Positions 1 to 7,920 of a stretch of 43,422 nucleotides of DNA are shown piece after piece; the first letter of the stretch is position 1, and every line of letters starts with the position of its first letter. The position numbers were made by a program, and so were the translations under genes. The DNA comes from Desulfobulbaceae bacterium. Lineage in GTDB: Bacteria > Desulfobacterota > Desulfobulbia > Desulfobulbales > SURF-16. Location: assembly GCA_027859235.1 (NCBI GenBank), contig JAQIBE010000061.1, forward strand, positions 1 to 43,422, given 5' to 3'. Under the pieces are notes generated by a model, which was given only the letters and a program-made list of their open reading frames with translations, was not told the DNA's origin and searched no databases.

Positions 1-58
1 TGCCATGGGGCATAGGTGCCGTAAAACAACCACTTGCCTTATGACAGCGAGAGGGGAT

Positions 59-107
59 GTAACGGTTTGGTAGCACTGGACATCAGGGTGTGTTACCGTG
101 TGGTAAC
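59..107 (+). promoter_or_regulatory. Paired upstream palindromes, candidate enhancer sites for the NtrC-type regulator
   Basis: A perfect palindrome GTTACC-N4-GGTAAC lies at 92-107. A weaker copy with the same geometry, GTAACG-GTTT-GGTAGC, lies at 59-74. Their centres are 33 bp apart, about three helical turns, and both sit upstream of a sigma54-type promoter. This is the usual arrangement of upstream activating sites for a dimeric Fis-type HTH activator. The likely ligand is the regulator encoded at 1773-3110; that assignment is inference. Confidence 0.55.
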
Positions 108-147
108 TTTTTGCGGCTAAGGGGGCCTGAAGACCAGCCTCACTTAG

Positions 148-163
148 GGGAATGCTTTTTGCA
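148..163 (+). promoter_or_regulatory. Sigma54 (-24/-12) promoter
   Basis: The sequence GGG-AATG-CTTT-TTGCA places GG at 149-150 and GC at 161-162 with exactly ten bases between. The TTGCA -12 element matches the consensus fully. It lies 54 bp before the kinase start and 41 bp downstream of the perfect palindrome. Because the operon encodes a sigma54 activator, autoregulation is likely. Confidence 0.6.
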
Positions 164-216
164 ATGAACTTACAATCTCATTACTCACCTTAATGTTACA
201 AAAGGGTATCTAAAAA

Positions 217-1776
217 ATGCAATTGAAGTCAAAGTTTATTCTCTGTATCAGTCTGATTATTAGTTGTTCCTACGGCATCACATTTTACAGGACTTCCGCC
301 TTTCAGGAAAATCTCGTAACTGAGCAGGCGATTCAGCAGGCCCGGATGCTGTTTCAGCAACTTCGCATCACCCGGCAATGGATTGCTGATCACCAAGGGT
401 TATTTCTCTTAAAGGGACCCGGGGTTGAACCAAATCCCTATCTGGAGGACGGCTCCATTCTGGATACGGAGGGGCGGGAATTGGTTATGCGCAATCCGGC
501 TATGGTTACGCGTGAATTGTCCGGTTATGCAAAGCGTGAAGGCCTGGGGCAGTTCAGGGTGACGAGTCTCCAGCCCATAAACCCTGATAATGGGCCTGAT
601 CCTTTTGAAACAGTGAGTTTGAATAAATTTGCCCGGGGTGAGGGGGATGAGGTGATCGAGGTTGCACAAACAGAGCAGGGCCCCTATCTGCGTTATATTG
701 CGGCATTGAGGGTTGAGGAGAGCTGTCTGGGATGTCATGGGTATCAAGGGTACAGTGTCGGCGATATTCGTGGCGGACTGTCAATCATGATCCCCATGGA
801 TAAGGCCTATGCGCATATTCATGATAATAATCGTATGCTCCTTGTTATTGCGGTGGCAACCATTGTTGTGGTTTGGTTTACCCTGTTTCTCCTGTTTGAT
901 TCCCTCGTTGTTAAACGGTTGAGCCGTCTGGCCAAGAGGATGGATAGTTATCCGGCGCAAGTGGTGGAGGATGAAGCGGTGAGTCGTGATGAGATTGGCG
1001 TGTTGAGTAAACGTTTTCATGGATTATGTGAACGTCTGGAGTTGTCCCAGACTGAGTTGCTCCAAACACGCGAGCAGGTGTTTAAAAACGAAAAGCAGGC
1101 CGCGCTTGGCCGTCTTGTGGCGGGAATCAGTCATGAAATAAACAATCCTCTCGGCGGGATGCAAAATTGTATCAAGACCATGGAGCGTCATCCTGAAGAT
1201 GTTGAGCGGGTGACCCGGTATCTTGGCTTATTGGCAAAGGGGGTTCAGCGTATTAAGACAACGGTGCGTCACCTCCTTGATTTTGGTCGCCAGGAACCGC
1301 TTATCATCCAGCGCGGGTCGGTGGACAAGGTTATTGAGGAATGTCTGGAGCTCGTGGGAATGGGGATGCGCCATATCACCATAACCCATGATCTCAAGGT
1401 GGTTGATGAGTATGAGGTCGGCCTTGAAGCACTTCGGCAGGTGGTTCTCAATCTTGGTTTAAACAGTGTGCAGGCGATCGGCAAGCGGCCCGGGACGTTG
1501 CATGTGACGAGTGCGGTGCAGGGGCAGGAGATTATTATTCAAATTGAGGATAGCGGCGGCGGCATAGACCCTGAACATCTGGATCATATCTTTGATCCGT
1601 TTTTCACCACGAAAGATGTGGGGGAGGGAACCGGTCTCGGGTTGTCTGTCTCCCAGTCGTTGGTCGCCCAGATGGGCGGTGAGTTGACGGTCCGGAGTGA
1701 GGAAGGGGTCGGGACCTGTTTCACCCTCACGCTTCCTGTTACAATGCTGGAGAATCAAAACGGAGAGACCCCATGA
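217..1776 (+). CDS. Haem-sensor (DUF3365/Tll0287-like) histidine kinase
   Basis: This is a 519-residue membrane sensor kinase. Residues about 7-24 form an N-terminal membrane anchor. Residues about 30-200 form an extracytoplasmic domain of the DUF3365/Tll0287-like type carrying a c-type haem motif, CLGCH at 170-174. A second membrane segment lies at about 207-232, followed by a HAMP-like linker. The HisKA domain has the H-box SHEINNP with phospho-acceptor His306. The ATPase domain has an N box (LNLGLNSVQA), DSGGGI and a GTGLGL box near the C-terminus. The CxxCH motif suggests a covalent haem that reports redox or a small ligand; this is known of the fold and not shown here. The stop overlaps the regulator's ATG by 4 bp, so the two form a cognate pair. 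The ribosome site before ATG 217 (AGGG) is weak. Confidence 0.9.
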   Translation: MQLKSKFILCISLIISCSYGITFYRTSAFQENLVTEQAIQQARMLFQQLRITRQWIADHQGLFLLKGPGVEPNPYLEDGSILDTEGRELVMRNPAMVTRELSGYAKREGLGQFRVTSLQPINPDNGPDPFETVSLNKFARGEGDEVIEVAQTEQGPYLRYIAALRVEESCLGCHGYQGYSVGDIRGGLSIMIPMDKAYAHIHDNNRMLLVIAVATIVVVWFTLFLLFDSLVVKRLSRLAKRMDSYPAQVVEDEAVSRDEIGVLSKRFHGLCERLELSQTELLQTREQVFKNEKQAALGRLVAGISHEINNPLGGMQNCIKTMERHPEDVERVTRYLGLLAKGVQRIKTTVRHLLDFGRQEPLIIQRGSVDKVIEECLELVGMGMRHITITHDLKVVDEYEVGLEALRQVVLNLGLNSVQAIGKRPGTLHVTSAVQGQEIIIQIEDSGGGIDPEHLDHIFDPFFTTKDVGEGTGLGLSVSQSLVAQMGGELTVRSEEGVGTCFTLTLPVTMLENQNGETP

Positions 1777-3110
1777 GTATACGGATATTGCTTGCTGAAG
1801 ATGATGAACTCATGCGGGTTACGGTGCAGGATCATCTGCGTGATCAGGGGTGGATTGTTGACGAGGCCGTGGACGGGCATGCAGCCCTCGCCCTAATGAA
1901 ACAACAGTCCTATGAAGTTGTGGTGTCTGATATTCGCATGCCGGGGCTCGATGGGACACAGCTCCTCCAGCTGGTGAAGACCCAGTCGCCCAATACGGAT
2001 GTCATCATGATGACAGCCTACGGCAGTGCTGATGATGCGGTGCAATGTTTGAAGAAAGGTGCTGCGGATTACATCCTGAAGCCGTTTGATCTGGATGATT
2101 TGACGATTCGCATCAAGCGTTTGGTGGAAATGCAGGAGGTGAAGGCGCGGTGTATTTCCAGCGATAAGGGTTGTTTTTCTAAGCCGACACCTATTATTGG
2201 TTCAAGTCTGGTGATCCAAAAAATGCTCAGCATGGTGAGCCAGGTGGCGGTGGCCGATGCCACGGTGCTCATCCATGGCGAAAGCGGTACGGGTAAGGAG
2301 CTTGTGGCGGCGGCGCTGCATTATGGCAGCAAGAGAGCGTCCAAGCCCTATATCCGTTTAAATTGTGCGGCCATTCCAGCGGGTCTTCTTGAGTCGGAGC
2401 TGTTCGGCCATGAAAAGGGTGCCTTTACCGGAGCTGACCAGCGGAAAATCGGCAAGTTTGAGTTGGCGGATCAGGGCACCATTCTTCTGGATGAAATTGG
2501 TGACATGCCCTTGGAATTACAAGTGAAAATACTTCGGGTCCTGCAGGAGCGCGAGGTGGAACGGGTGGGTGGCGGAATTGTGCACCTTAATGTCCGGGTG
2601 ATTTGTGCAACATCCAAAGATCTCAAACAATTGGTGGCTGAGGGTAAATTTCGGGAGGATCTCTATTATAGACTGCAGGTTATTCCCCTTGAAGTCCCTC
2701 CTCTGCGTGAGCGCGAGAATGATGTCCTGGAACTCTGTGCGTTTTTTCTGCAAGGGTTCAGCCTTGAGCGCGGTTTGACCTTCAGATTGTCTCAAGAGGC
2801 GCAGGATACCTTGGCGGGTTATCGTTACCCCGGGAATGTTCGGGAGTTAAGGAACATCCTTGAACGGGTATCGGTCTTAGCCCCTGCGCCCACCATCCAG
2901 GTCTGGGATCTTCCTTCCGAGATTCAGGGGACGGACAGTCTGCAAGATGTCAACTATACCCTGGCAAATGCTGTGGCCCATGCGGAGAAAAAATGTATCT
3001 TGCAGGCGTTACGAAAAACAACGAATAATAAAACGCAAGCCGCTGTTTTGCTGGGAATCAGTCGTAAAAATTTATGGGAGAAGATGAAAGGCTATGGCCT
3101 GCATGCTTGA
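1773..3110 (+). CDS. NtrC-family sigma54-dependent response regulator
   Basis: The product is a 445-residue bacterial enhancer-binding protein. The receiver domain (about 3-118) carries acidic residues Asp10 and Asp11 and phospho-acceptor Asp53 in VSDIRMPG. The AAA+ domain (about 140-370) has the Walker A motif GESGTGKE, the sigma54-contacting GAFTGA loop, a LLDEIGD Walker B and arginine fingers in PPLREREND. A Fis-type helix-turn-helix occupies the last 45 residues (NKTQAAVLLGISRKNLWEKM). The length is normal for the family. It overlaps the sensor kinase gene by ATGA, indicating translational coupling. It probably binds the palindromes at 59-107 and activates its own sigma54 promoter plus unknown targets. 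The convergent gene on the other strand ends 4 bp away and no terminator is evident between them. Confidence 0.93.
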   Translation: MSIRILLAEDDELMRVTVQDHLRDQGWIVDEAVDGHAALALMKQQSYEVVVSDIRMPGLDGTQLLQLVKTQSPNTDVIMMTAYGSADDAVQCLKKGAADYILKPFDLDDLTIRIKRLVEMQEVKARCISSDKGCFSKPTPIIGSSLVIQKMLSMVSQVAVADATVLIHGESGTGKELVAAALHYGSKRASKPYIRLNCAAIPAGLLESELFGHEKGAFTGADQRKIGKFELADQGTILLDEIGDMPLELQVKILRVLQEREVERVGGGIVHLNVRVICATSKDLKQLVAEGKFREDLYYRLQVIPLEVPPLRERENDVLELCAFFLQGFSLERGLTFRLSQEAQDTLAGYRYPGNVRELRNILERVSVLAPAPTIQVWDLPSEIQGTDSLQDVNYTLANAVAHAEKKCILQALRKTTNNKTQAAVLLGISRKNLWEKMKGYGLHA

Positions 3111-3114
3111 TGGT

Positions 3115-3432
3115 TTAATGGATTGTCTTGGGCTCATCATCAGGAAATAGATGTTGAATATCTCCATCCTGTTCTTTTTGCTGTAACCGCGCCTTAGTCT
3201 CTTCTGCAGAAATGCCGAGGCTTTCGGCCAACTCATTGATGTTATAAAAGGGGGCTCCGTCAGCTCCGTATCCGGCAGGTGCTAGTTCCGGAAACTGTGT
3301 GCTTGTTGCCATGCTTGAGGCCTGTCCTAGCAGGTCTTGGATTTGTGGTGGGCCATACAGCATGAGCCATTCCACAGCCTCAGCCCAAAGCTCACCATCA
3401 ACGGTTTTGTTTTTCAGTACCGCCAGGGCCAT
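3115..3432 (-). CDS. Small hypothetical protein
   Basis: This is an unrecognised protein of about 105 residues. The chosen ATG at 3432 has an AGGAG sequence about 12 bases upstream. The frame stays open to ATGs at 3462 and 3522, but neither has a visible ribosome site. The C-terminal half contains a short helical stretch, NELAESLGISAEETKARLQ, that resembles a helix-turn-helix or helical-repeat segment. There is no signal peptide, membrane helix or cysteine cluster. It is convergent with the NtrC-type gene and codirectional with the NosL gene upstream, but a strong terminator separates it from NosL. Function unknown; the coding call is moderately secure. Confidence 0.5.
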   Translation of the reverse strand: MALAVLKNKTVDGELWAEAVEWLMLYGPPQIQDLLGQASSMATSTQFPELAPAGYGADGAPFYNINELAESLGISAEETKARLQQKEQDGDIQHLFPDDEPKTIH

Positions 3433-3670
3433 TTTTATATCCCACTCCTGTTTAAATGTCATATGTTGAGAATAATTCCAGGTAAAGGTTACAGGGCCAA
3501 TTAAAAAGATTGGGGGGTGCATCAGATTTTAAGCATAGAAAATATAACGTAAAATAAATAATGCTGCCAGCCATAGATAGTTAACATCTGGAATTTGTCC
3601 TGGAAGTCCGATCTGAGCAACTCTATCTGCCGTCTCTGCCATTCCATCAAAGGTGCTTGTTTACACTTAT

Positions 3671-3720
3671 GACGTAAAAAAGGCTGGCATAGTTGATCTA
3701 TGCCAGCCTTTTTTTTACGC
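3671..3720 (-). terminator. Rho-independent terminator (bidirectional) after the NosL gene
   Basis: GGCTGGCATAG at 3682-3692 pairs perfectly with CTATGCCAGCC at 3698-3708 around a 5-base loop. The stem has A runs on its left and T runs on its right, so it can terminate in both directions. It begins within 10 bp of the tandem-NosL stop codon. Confidence 0.9.
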
Positions 3721-3726
3721 TTGATC

Positions 3727-4644
3727 TCAATGCATTTTATGATGCATTTTCCCGTTAAACATGCTCGGGTTGAGTTGGGTGTAGGTGGTAATTGTGCCGC
3801 CGTGTTTTTTGATGAATTCGGCTCCATCTTGTTTTTTGCGAAAGGGGAGGGCCTCAGATCCCATGGGTCCCATTACGTCTGAACCAATGACGTAATAGAG
3901 TCCTTCGGCAAAATCTATATCGCCGCTAGGGTAAACGGTAACCCATGCTGAACTGTTTTTCCCTGCAAAAGAGTCCTTCTGTTTGATCAAACATTTCGTT
4001 GAACAAAAATGCAAGGTGCCTTCCCCTTGCACCTGTACCTGGCTGCGAAACGCCGGGTATTGTGCCGGGCGCATGCCGCAATTGGCGCAGGCTGTGGTGT
4101 CATCCGGGGTGGCTATTTTGCCCATGTGTTGACGTTTCTGCTGGAGCATCTGGCGCATGGGTTCGAGCTCCTTTTGGGCCTGGAGGAGTGCGGTCTCAAA
4201 TTGGGTCAGGGTGCCGCCATGGTTCAGGGCAAATTGTTCAGCCTTTGTTTTTGACGCAAAGAATAGTTTTGATTTATGCGTCATGGTTCCGGGGGCTGAG
4301 GAGCCAATGACATACCAGCCTTTTACTGCCTCACCCATAATTTTGGGATCGAGATAAACTCCAGCCTGAACGGCGTGAGGTCCTTCTCCTGCCCGTAATA
4401 CGGTATCGGCCAGACAGCGCAGCGAGCAGGTTTCATAAGAGGTAGTGCCGATGGTGAATTGATGGCGGGTTCTGGCCCACATATTGATATCCATGCCGCA
4501 ATTGGGGCAATGGGTTGCCTGGCTGTACTGTTCCCCTGTGGTGATTGGATGGTTGAATTGGCCGGTATGCTCACCGGCAATGAGCATGCTGGGCAAGGTG
4601 CAGAGGATAGAGAAAAAAAACAAAATGGACACTTTAGCGTGCAT
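3727..4644 (-). CDS. Tandem NosL-domain protein, putative exported copper/metal-binding protein
   Basis: The 305-residue product begins with a signal peptide (about 1-23, hydrophobic core then LIAG). Two NosL-like domains follow, each opening with a CxxCGM metal site: CPNCGM at 46-51 and CANCGM at 186-191. Each also has a second CxxxC pair (CSLRC near 73, CSTKC near 215) and a YVIGS segment. A coiled helical linker rich in Gln, Lys and Met joins them. The C-terminus ends in a Met/His-rich tail (NGKMHHKMH). NosL binds Cu(I) for nitrous oxide reductase assembly, but no nos genes occur here, so a wider metal-handling role is likely. The start has the ribosome site CCGGAGA. It is transcribed divergently from the helicase. 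Confidence 0.8.
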   Translation of the reverse strand: MHAKVSILFFFSILCTLPSMLIAGEHTGQFNHPITTGEQYSQATHCPNCGMDINMWARTRHQFTIGTTSYETCSLRCLADTVLRAGEGPHAVQAGVYLDPKIMGEAVKGWYVIGSSAPGTMTHKSKLFFASKTKAEQFALNHGGTLTQFETALLQAQKELEPMRQMLQQKRQHMGKIATPDDTTACANCGMRPAQYPAFRSQVQVQGEGTLHFCSTKCLIKQKDSFAGKNSSAWVTVYPSGDIDFAEGLYYVIGSDVMGPMGSEALPFRKKQDGAEFIKKHGGTITTYTQLNPSMFNGKMHHKMH

Positions 4645-4837
4645 GGGGTTCTCCGGGAAAGAATTATAAACAAATAATATTCCATTTCAGTACCCTGTTT
4701 CCCTCTAGCGTGGCAACACTTATGTTATCCCTCAGCGGATGTTTGTCGGTTCTGCTCCCTATCAGCTTTACGTGGTTTCAATGGTCTGGTATATTTTTGC
4801 GGTGATGTGTTTATGAAAAAGTCCGGTGGGTTACTGA

Positions 4838-6205
4838 GTGAAACAAGAGAAAAAGAGCACCCCTGCAAAACTGACTGTAACGTCTGACTGTCTTCTGTCC
4901 GGCGTCACGTCCTCCACCCTTGAATTTCTGAAAAAAGAACTAACCATTGACAACCCGAAGTATGTTGATGCGGTGAAGTATGGTCGCTGGGTGGGCAAGC
5001 GGATAAAGCCGAAGTTAAAGTTTTATTCAGGGGTCAAAAATCTGCGTTTCCCGCGCGGCTTTGCCAATGAAGCGGTGCGGTTGATTCGGCAGCTTGAGGG
5101 CGAACCTCCCCTGATTATTGATAAACGTGTCAAGCAAGAGACTGTTGCCCTGTCTTTCTCCGGAGAGCTGCGGCCCTATCAGCAGGAGGCTGTTGCTAAG
5201 GTGGTGGCAAGACAGTTCGGTGTTCTTGAGTCTGGTACGGGTTCGGGGAAAACAGTCATGGCCCTTGCTATTATTGCTGAGCGCGGCCAGCCCACCTTAA
5301 TCCTGGTTCATAATAAAGAACTCCTGTATCAATGGCAGGAGCGTATCCACTCCTTTCTAGGGGTTCAGGCAGGTCTTGTCGGTGATGGCAGGTTTGATCT
5401 GCAGGATGTTACGGTGGCCATTGTGAACACGGCCCGGAATAAGATTGCTGAACTGCAGCAGCGTTTTGGTCATCTCATTGTTGATGAATGTCACCGGGTG
5501 CCGTCCTCCTTATTTACCGATGTGGTAACCGGGTTTGACTGTCTGTATATGCTTGGCCTCTCTGCTACGGCATTTCGGCGGGATGGTCTCAGTCGCCTGA
5601 TTAATATTTATCTTGGTGACCTGGTGCACCGGGTGGACGGAAAAGGTCTTGAGGCTGTGGGGGCTGTATTACGTCCCAAGTTGATTGGCCATGCAACCTC
5701 CTTTTATTTTAAATTCAGGGATAATTATCAGGATCTGCTCAAGGCCCTCACCAGTGATGAAGCCCGGAATAACCAGATCGTTGATGATGTTGCTGCTGAG
5801 TGCAGGAGGATCAAATCGGGTATTCTTGTGGTGAGTGACCGCGTTGCCCATTGTGAGCTGCTTGTTGCCCTGCTCCTGCAGCGGGGTGTTGATGCCCGGT
5901 TGCTCACGGGGCGTTCCGCCACCGAAGAGCGGCAGCAGACGGTGGAAGATGTGCATGCCGGTAAGGTAGCTGTGCTGGTGTCCACGGTGCAACTCATTGG
6001 CGAGGGATTTGACTGCTCCGGTCTGGCCTCTTTATTTCTCACTACGCCGATTAAGTTTTCGGGCCGTTTACTGCAGGTGGTTGGGCGTATTCTCCGGCCT
6101 GCTCCGGGAAAAACAGCACGGGTTCATGATTATCTCGATGTGGAGGTGGGTGTATTGATGCGGTCGGCAGATATCCGTAAACAGAGTTTGTCTGGTTTCT
6201 CATGA
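4838..6205 (+). CDS. XPB/SSL2-like superfamily 2 DNA/RNA helicase
   Basis: A 455-residue SF2 helicase of the COG1061 type. The first 110 or so residues are a small N-terminal domain without a recognised nuclease motif. A Q-motif-like LRPYQQEAV follows, then Walker A SGTGSGKT with Lys138, DECH at 216-219, motif III SAT, and a second RecA domain ending in QVVGRILRP. It starts at GTG 4838; the nearby ATG at 4813 is in another frame. It stands alone, without methylase, nuclease or phage genes next to it, so a DNA-repair or RNA-remodelling role is more likely than restriction. The exact substrate cannot be told from the sequence. Confidence 0.88.
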   Translation: MKQEKKSTPAKLTVTSDCLLSGVTSSTLEFLKKELTIDNPKYVDAVKYGRWVGKRIKPKLKFYSGVKNLRFPRGFANEAVRLIRQLEGEPPLIIDKRVKQETVALSFSGELRPYQQEAVAKVVARQFGVLESGTGSGKTVMALAIIAERGQPTLILVHNKELLYQWQERIHSFLGVQAGLVGDGRFDLQDVTVAIVNTARNKIAELQQRFGHLIVDECHRVPSSLFTDVVTGFDCLYMLGLSATAFRRDGLSRLINIYLGDLVHRVDGKGLEAVGAVLRPKLIGHATSFYFKFRDNYQDLLKALTSDEARNNQIVDDVAAECRRIKSGILVVSDRVAHCELLVALLLQRGVDARLLTGRSATEERQQTVEDVHAGKVAVLVSTVQLIGEGFDCSGLASLFLTTPIKFSGRLLQVVGRILRPAPGKTARVHDYLDVEVGVLMRSADIRKQSLSGFS

Positions 6206-6303
6206 AGTAAGTCAAAATGTTCTGTAGTCTTGACCAGTTTTATGCTGTTCATTATTATGTTAGAAATGTTCTTTTCCATTAAGCCATTTATCACTGGATC
6301 AAT

Positions 6304-7722
6304 ATGTCGCAAAAAACACAACAAACAGAGATTCAGAATCTTCTGCGTGCCATTCCCAAGGTTGATGAGTTTTTAGGCTGGGTTTCCCAGCATCAGGCCC
6401 CTCTGCGAGTGGTTAAAAAGGTAGTTCGTGAACTTCTTGAAGATGTCAGGGGGGCGATACTCGCAGGTGACGGTTCTCCATCGGACCTTGCCAAACCGCA
6501 TCTTCTGTTTCGTTTTGATCGCCGCCTGACACGTCTCATGCAAGCCAATTTTCGCACGGTGATTAACGGCACAGGGGTGGTTGTGCATACCAATATGGGG
6601 CGGAGTTTACTGCCTGAAATTGCCATGGATAACATCCGTGCTGCCGGGGCGCGCTATTCAAACCTGGAGTTTGATCTCGCCACAGGCAAACGCGGCAGTC
6701 GTTACTCTCTGGTGGAGGAGCTGCTCTGTGAACTCACCGGGGCTGAGGCCGGGCTTGTGGTGAATAATAATGCGGCTGCGGTCCTGTTATGCCTTGATAC
6801 CCTGGCAAGAGATAAGGAGGCGATCGTCTCCCGGGGGCAATTGGTGGAAATTGGCGGGTCTTTTCGTATTCCGGACGTGATGGCGAAAAGTGGTGCCAGA
6901 CTTGTGGAGGTTGGTGCGACAAATCGCACCCATCTGCGCGATTATGAGCAGGCCATTACCGATGATACGGCCATGCTCCTGAAGGTGCATACGTCCAATT
7001 ATAGAATTATTGGTTTCACCAAAGAGGTACCCCTTGGTGATCTTGTTGAGCTGGCCGGTAGGCGAGGGCTTGTGGTGATGGATGATCTCGGCAGCGGTTC
7101 CCTCATTGATATGTCGAGGTTTGGTCTTGAAAAAGAGCCCACTGTGCAGGAGGCGGTGGCTGCCGGTGCCGATGTGGTCACCTTCTCTGGTGATAAACTC
7201 CTGGGCGGACCCCAGGCCGGTATCATTGTTGGTTCTAAGGATGTTATTGACCGTATCAAGCAGAATCCCTTAAATCGCGCCCTGCGCATTGATAAGTTTA
7301 CCCTGGCAGCCCTCGAGTCGGTATTTCGCTTGTATCTGGATGAGGATGAAGCACTTGCTGCAATTCCAACCCTGGCCATGCTGGGGGCGTCCTATGCCGA
7401 GATTAAGCGTCGGTCTGCAAGGGTTGTGCGGAGGCTGCGTAAGGTCGTGGCGGCTGAAGACTGTGTCGTCGGATCCCTTGATGTGCAGTCTCAGGTGGGC
7501 GGCGGGGCATTGCCCGAACAGACCATGCTGAGCCGGGCGGTGACGTTGAAGCCATTGTCCTGTTCGGTGAATCAGCTGGAAAAACACCTCCGCGCCGTTG
7601 CTGTTCCTGTTATTGGCCGTGTCAGCGATGATACGTTCCTGCTCGATATGCGTACGGTTGCGGATCAGGAGGTTTCTGAACTTGTCCATGCTGTTGCAGC
7701 TGTGTTTTCTCCTCACTCTTAG
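6304..7722 (+). CDS. selA: L-seryl-tRNA(Sec) selenium transferase
   Basis: This PLP enzyme converts Ser-tRNA(Sec) to Sec-tRNA(Sec) using selenophosphate. The 472-residue length is typical. An N-terminal helical domain containing RAIPKVDEFL is followed by a fold type I aminotransferase-like domain with KVHTSNYRIIGFT, the VVMDDLGSGSL segment and the PLP lysine Lys298 in SGDKLLGGPQAG. Its presence implies that the organism makes selenoproteins, which is common in sulfate reducers. selB, selC and selD are not in the window. No clear ribosome site precedes ATG 6304. Downstream, the repeat element at 7729 begins 6 bp after the stop codon. Confidence 0.96.
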   Translation: MSQKTQQTEIQNLLRAIPKVDEFLGWVSQHQAPLRVVKKVVRELLEDVRGAILAGDGSPSDLAKPHLLFRFDRRLTRLMQANFRTVINGTGVVVHTNMGRSLLPEIAMDNIRAAGARYSNLEFDLATGKRGSRYSLVEELLCELTGAEAGLVVNNNAAAVLLCLDTLARDKEAIVSRGQLVEIGGSFRIPDVMAKSGARLVEVGATNRTHLRDYEQAITDDTAMLLKVHTSNYRIIGFTKEVPLGDLVELAGRRGLVVMDDLGSGSLIDMSRFGLEKEPTVQEAVAAGADVVTFSGDKLLGGPQAGIIVGSKDVIDRIKQNPLNRALRIDKFTLAALESVFRLYLDEDEALAAIPTLAMLGASYAEIKRRSARVVRRLRKVVAAEDCVVGSLDVQSQVGGGALPEQTMLSRAVTLKPLSCSVNQLEKHLRAVAVPVIGRVSDDTFLLDMRTVADQEVSELVHAVAAVFSPHS

Positions 7723-7728
7723 GGGGTG

Positions 7729-7869
7729 TTAAGAATGTTGACCCGGTAAGCACAGACTCCCGGTAAGCGCAGACTCCCGGTAAGCGCAGACTCCGATAGC
7801 AATTTCTTTACCGCCCTTTATGCAGCTATGGACATCTCGTTGGGTATGTTATTTTTTTACAACTGCTTA
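7729..7869. repeat. Dispersed intergenic element, copy 1 (three 17-bp units)
   Basis: A 141-bp element runs from TTAAGAATGTTGA to ACAACTGCTTA. Its ends are imperfect inverted repeats (TAAGAATGTTG against TAAGCAGTTGT). It holds three tandem copies of the 17-bp unit CCCGGTAAGCRCAGACT at 7742-7792, then a conserved block GATAGCAATTTCTTTAC and a T-rich tail. Two further copies are at 11013-11167 and 16989-17081. No protein is encoded. It resembles a small non-autonomous mobile element (MITE) carrying a minisatellite. Confidence 0.85.
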
Positions 7870-7920
7870 GTCCTTTAACCCTGTTTCCTCCCTTTGAAAA
7901 TAAACTCCGCAGGAATCCAT

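Noticed and set aside
3522-3827. A 101-codon minus-strand open frame over the NosL 3' end and the terminator
   Set aside because: It runs through the strong terminator at 3671-3720 and the NosL coding sequence in another frame, and lacks a ribosome site.
7742-7792. 17-bp direct repeats as a CRISPR array
   Set aside because: The units are contiguous without spacers, far shorter than CRISPR repeats, and embedded in a dispersed element; no cas genes are present.
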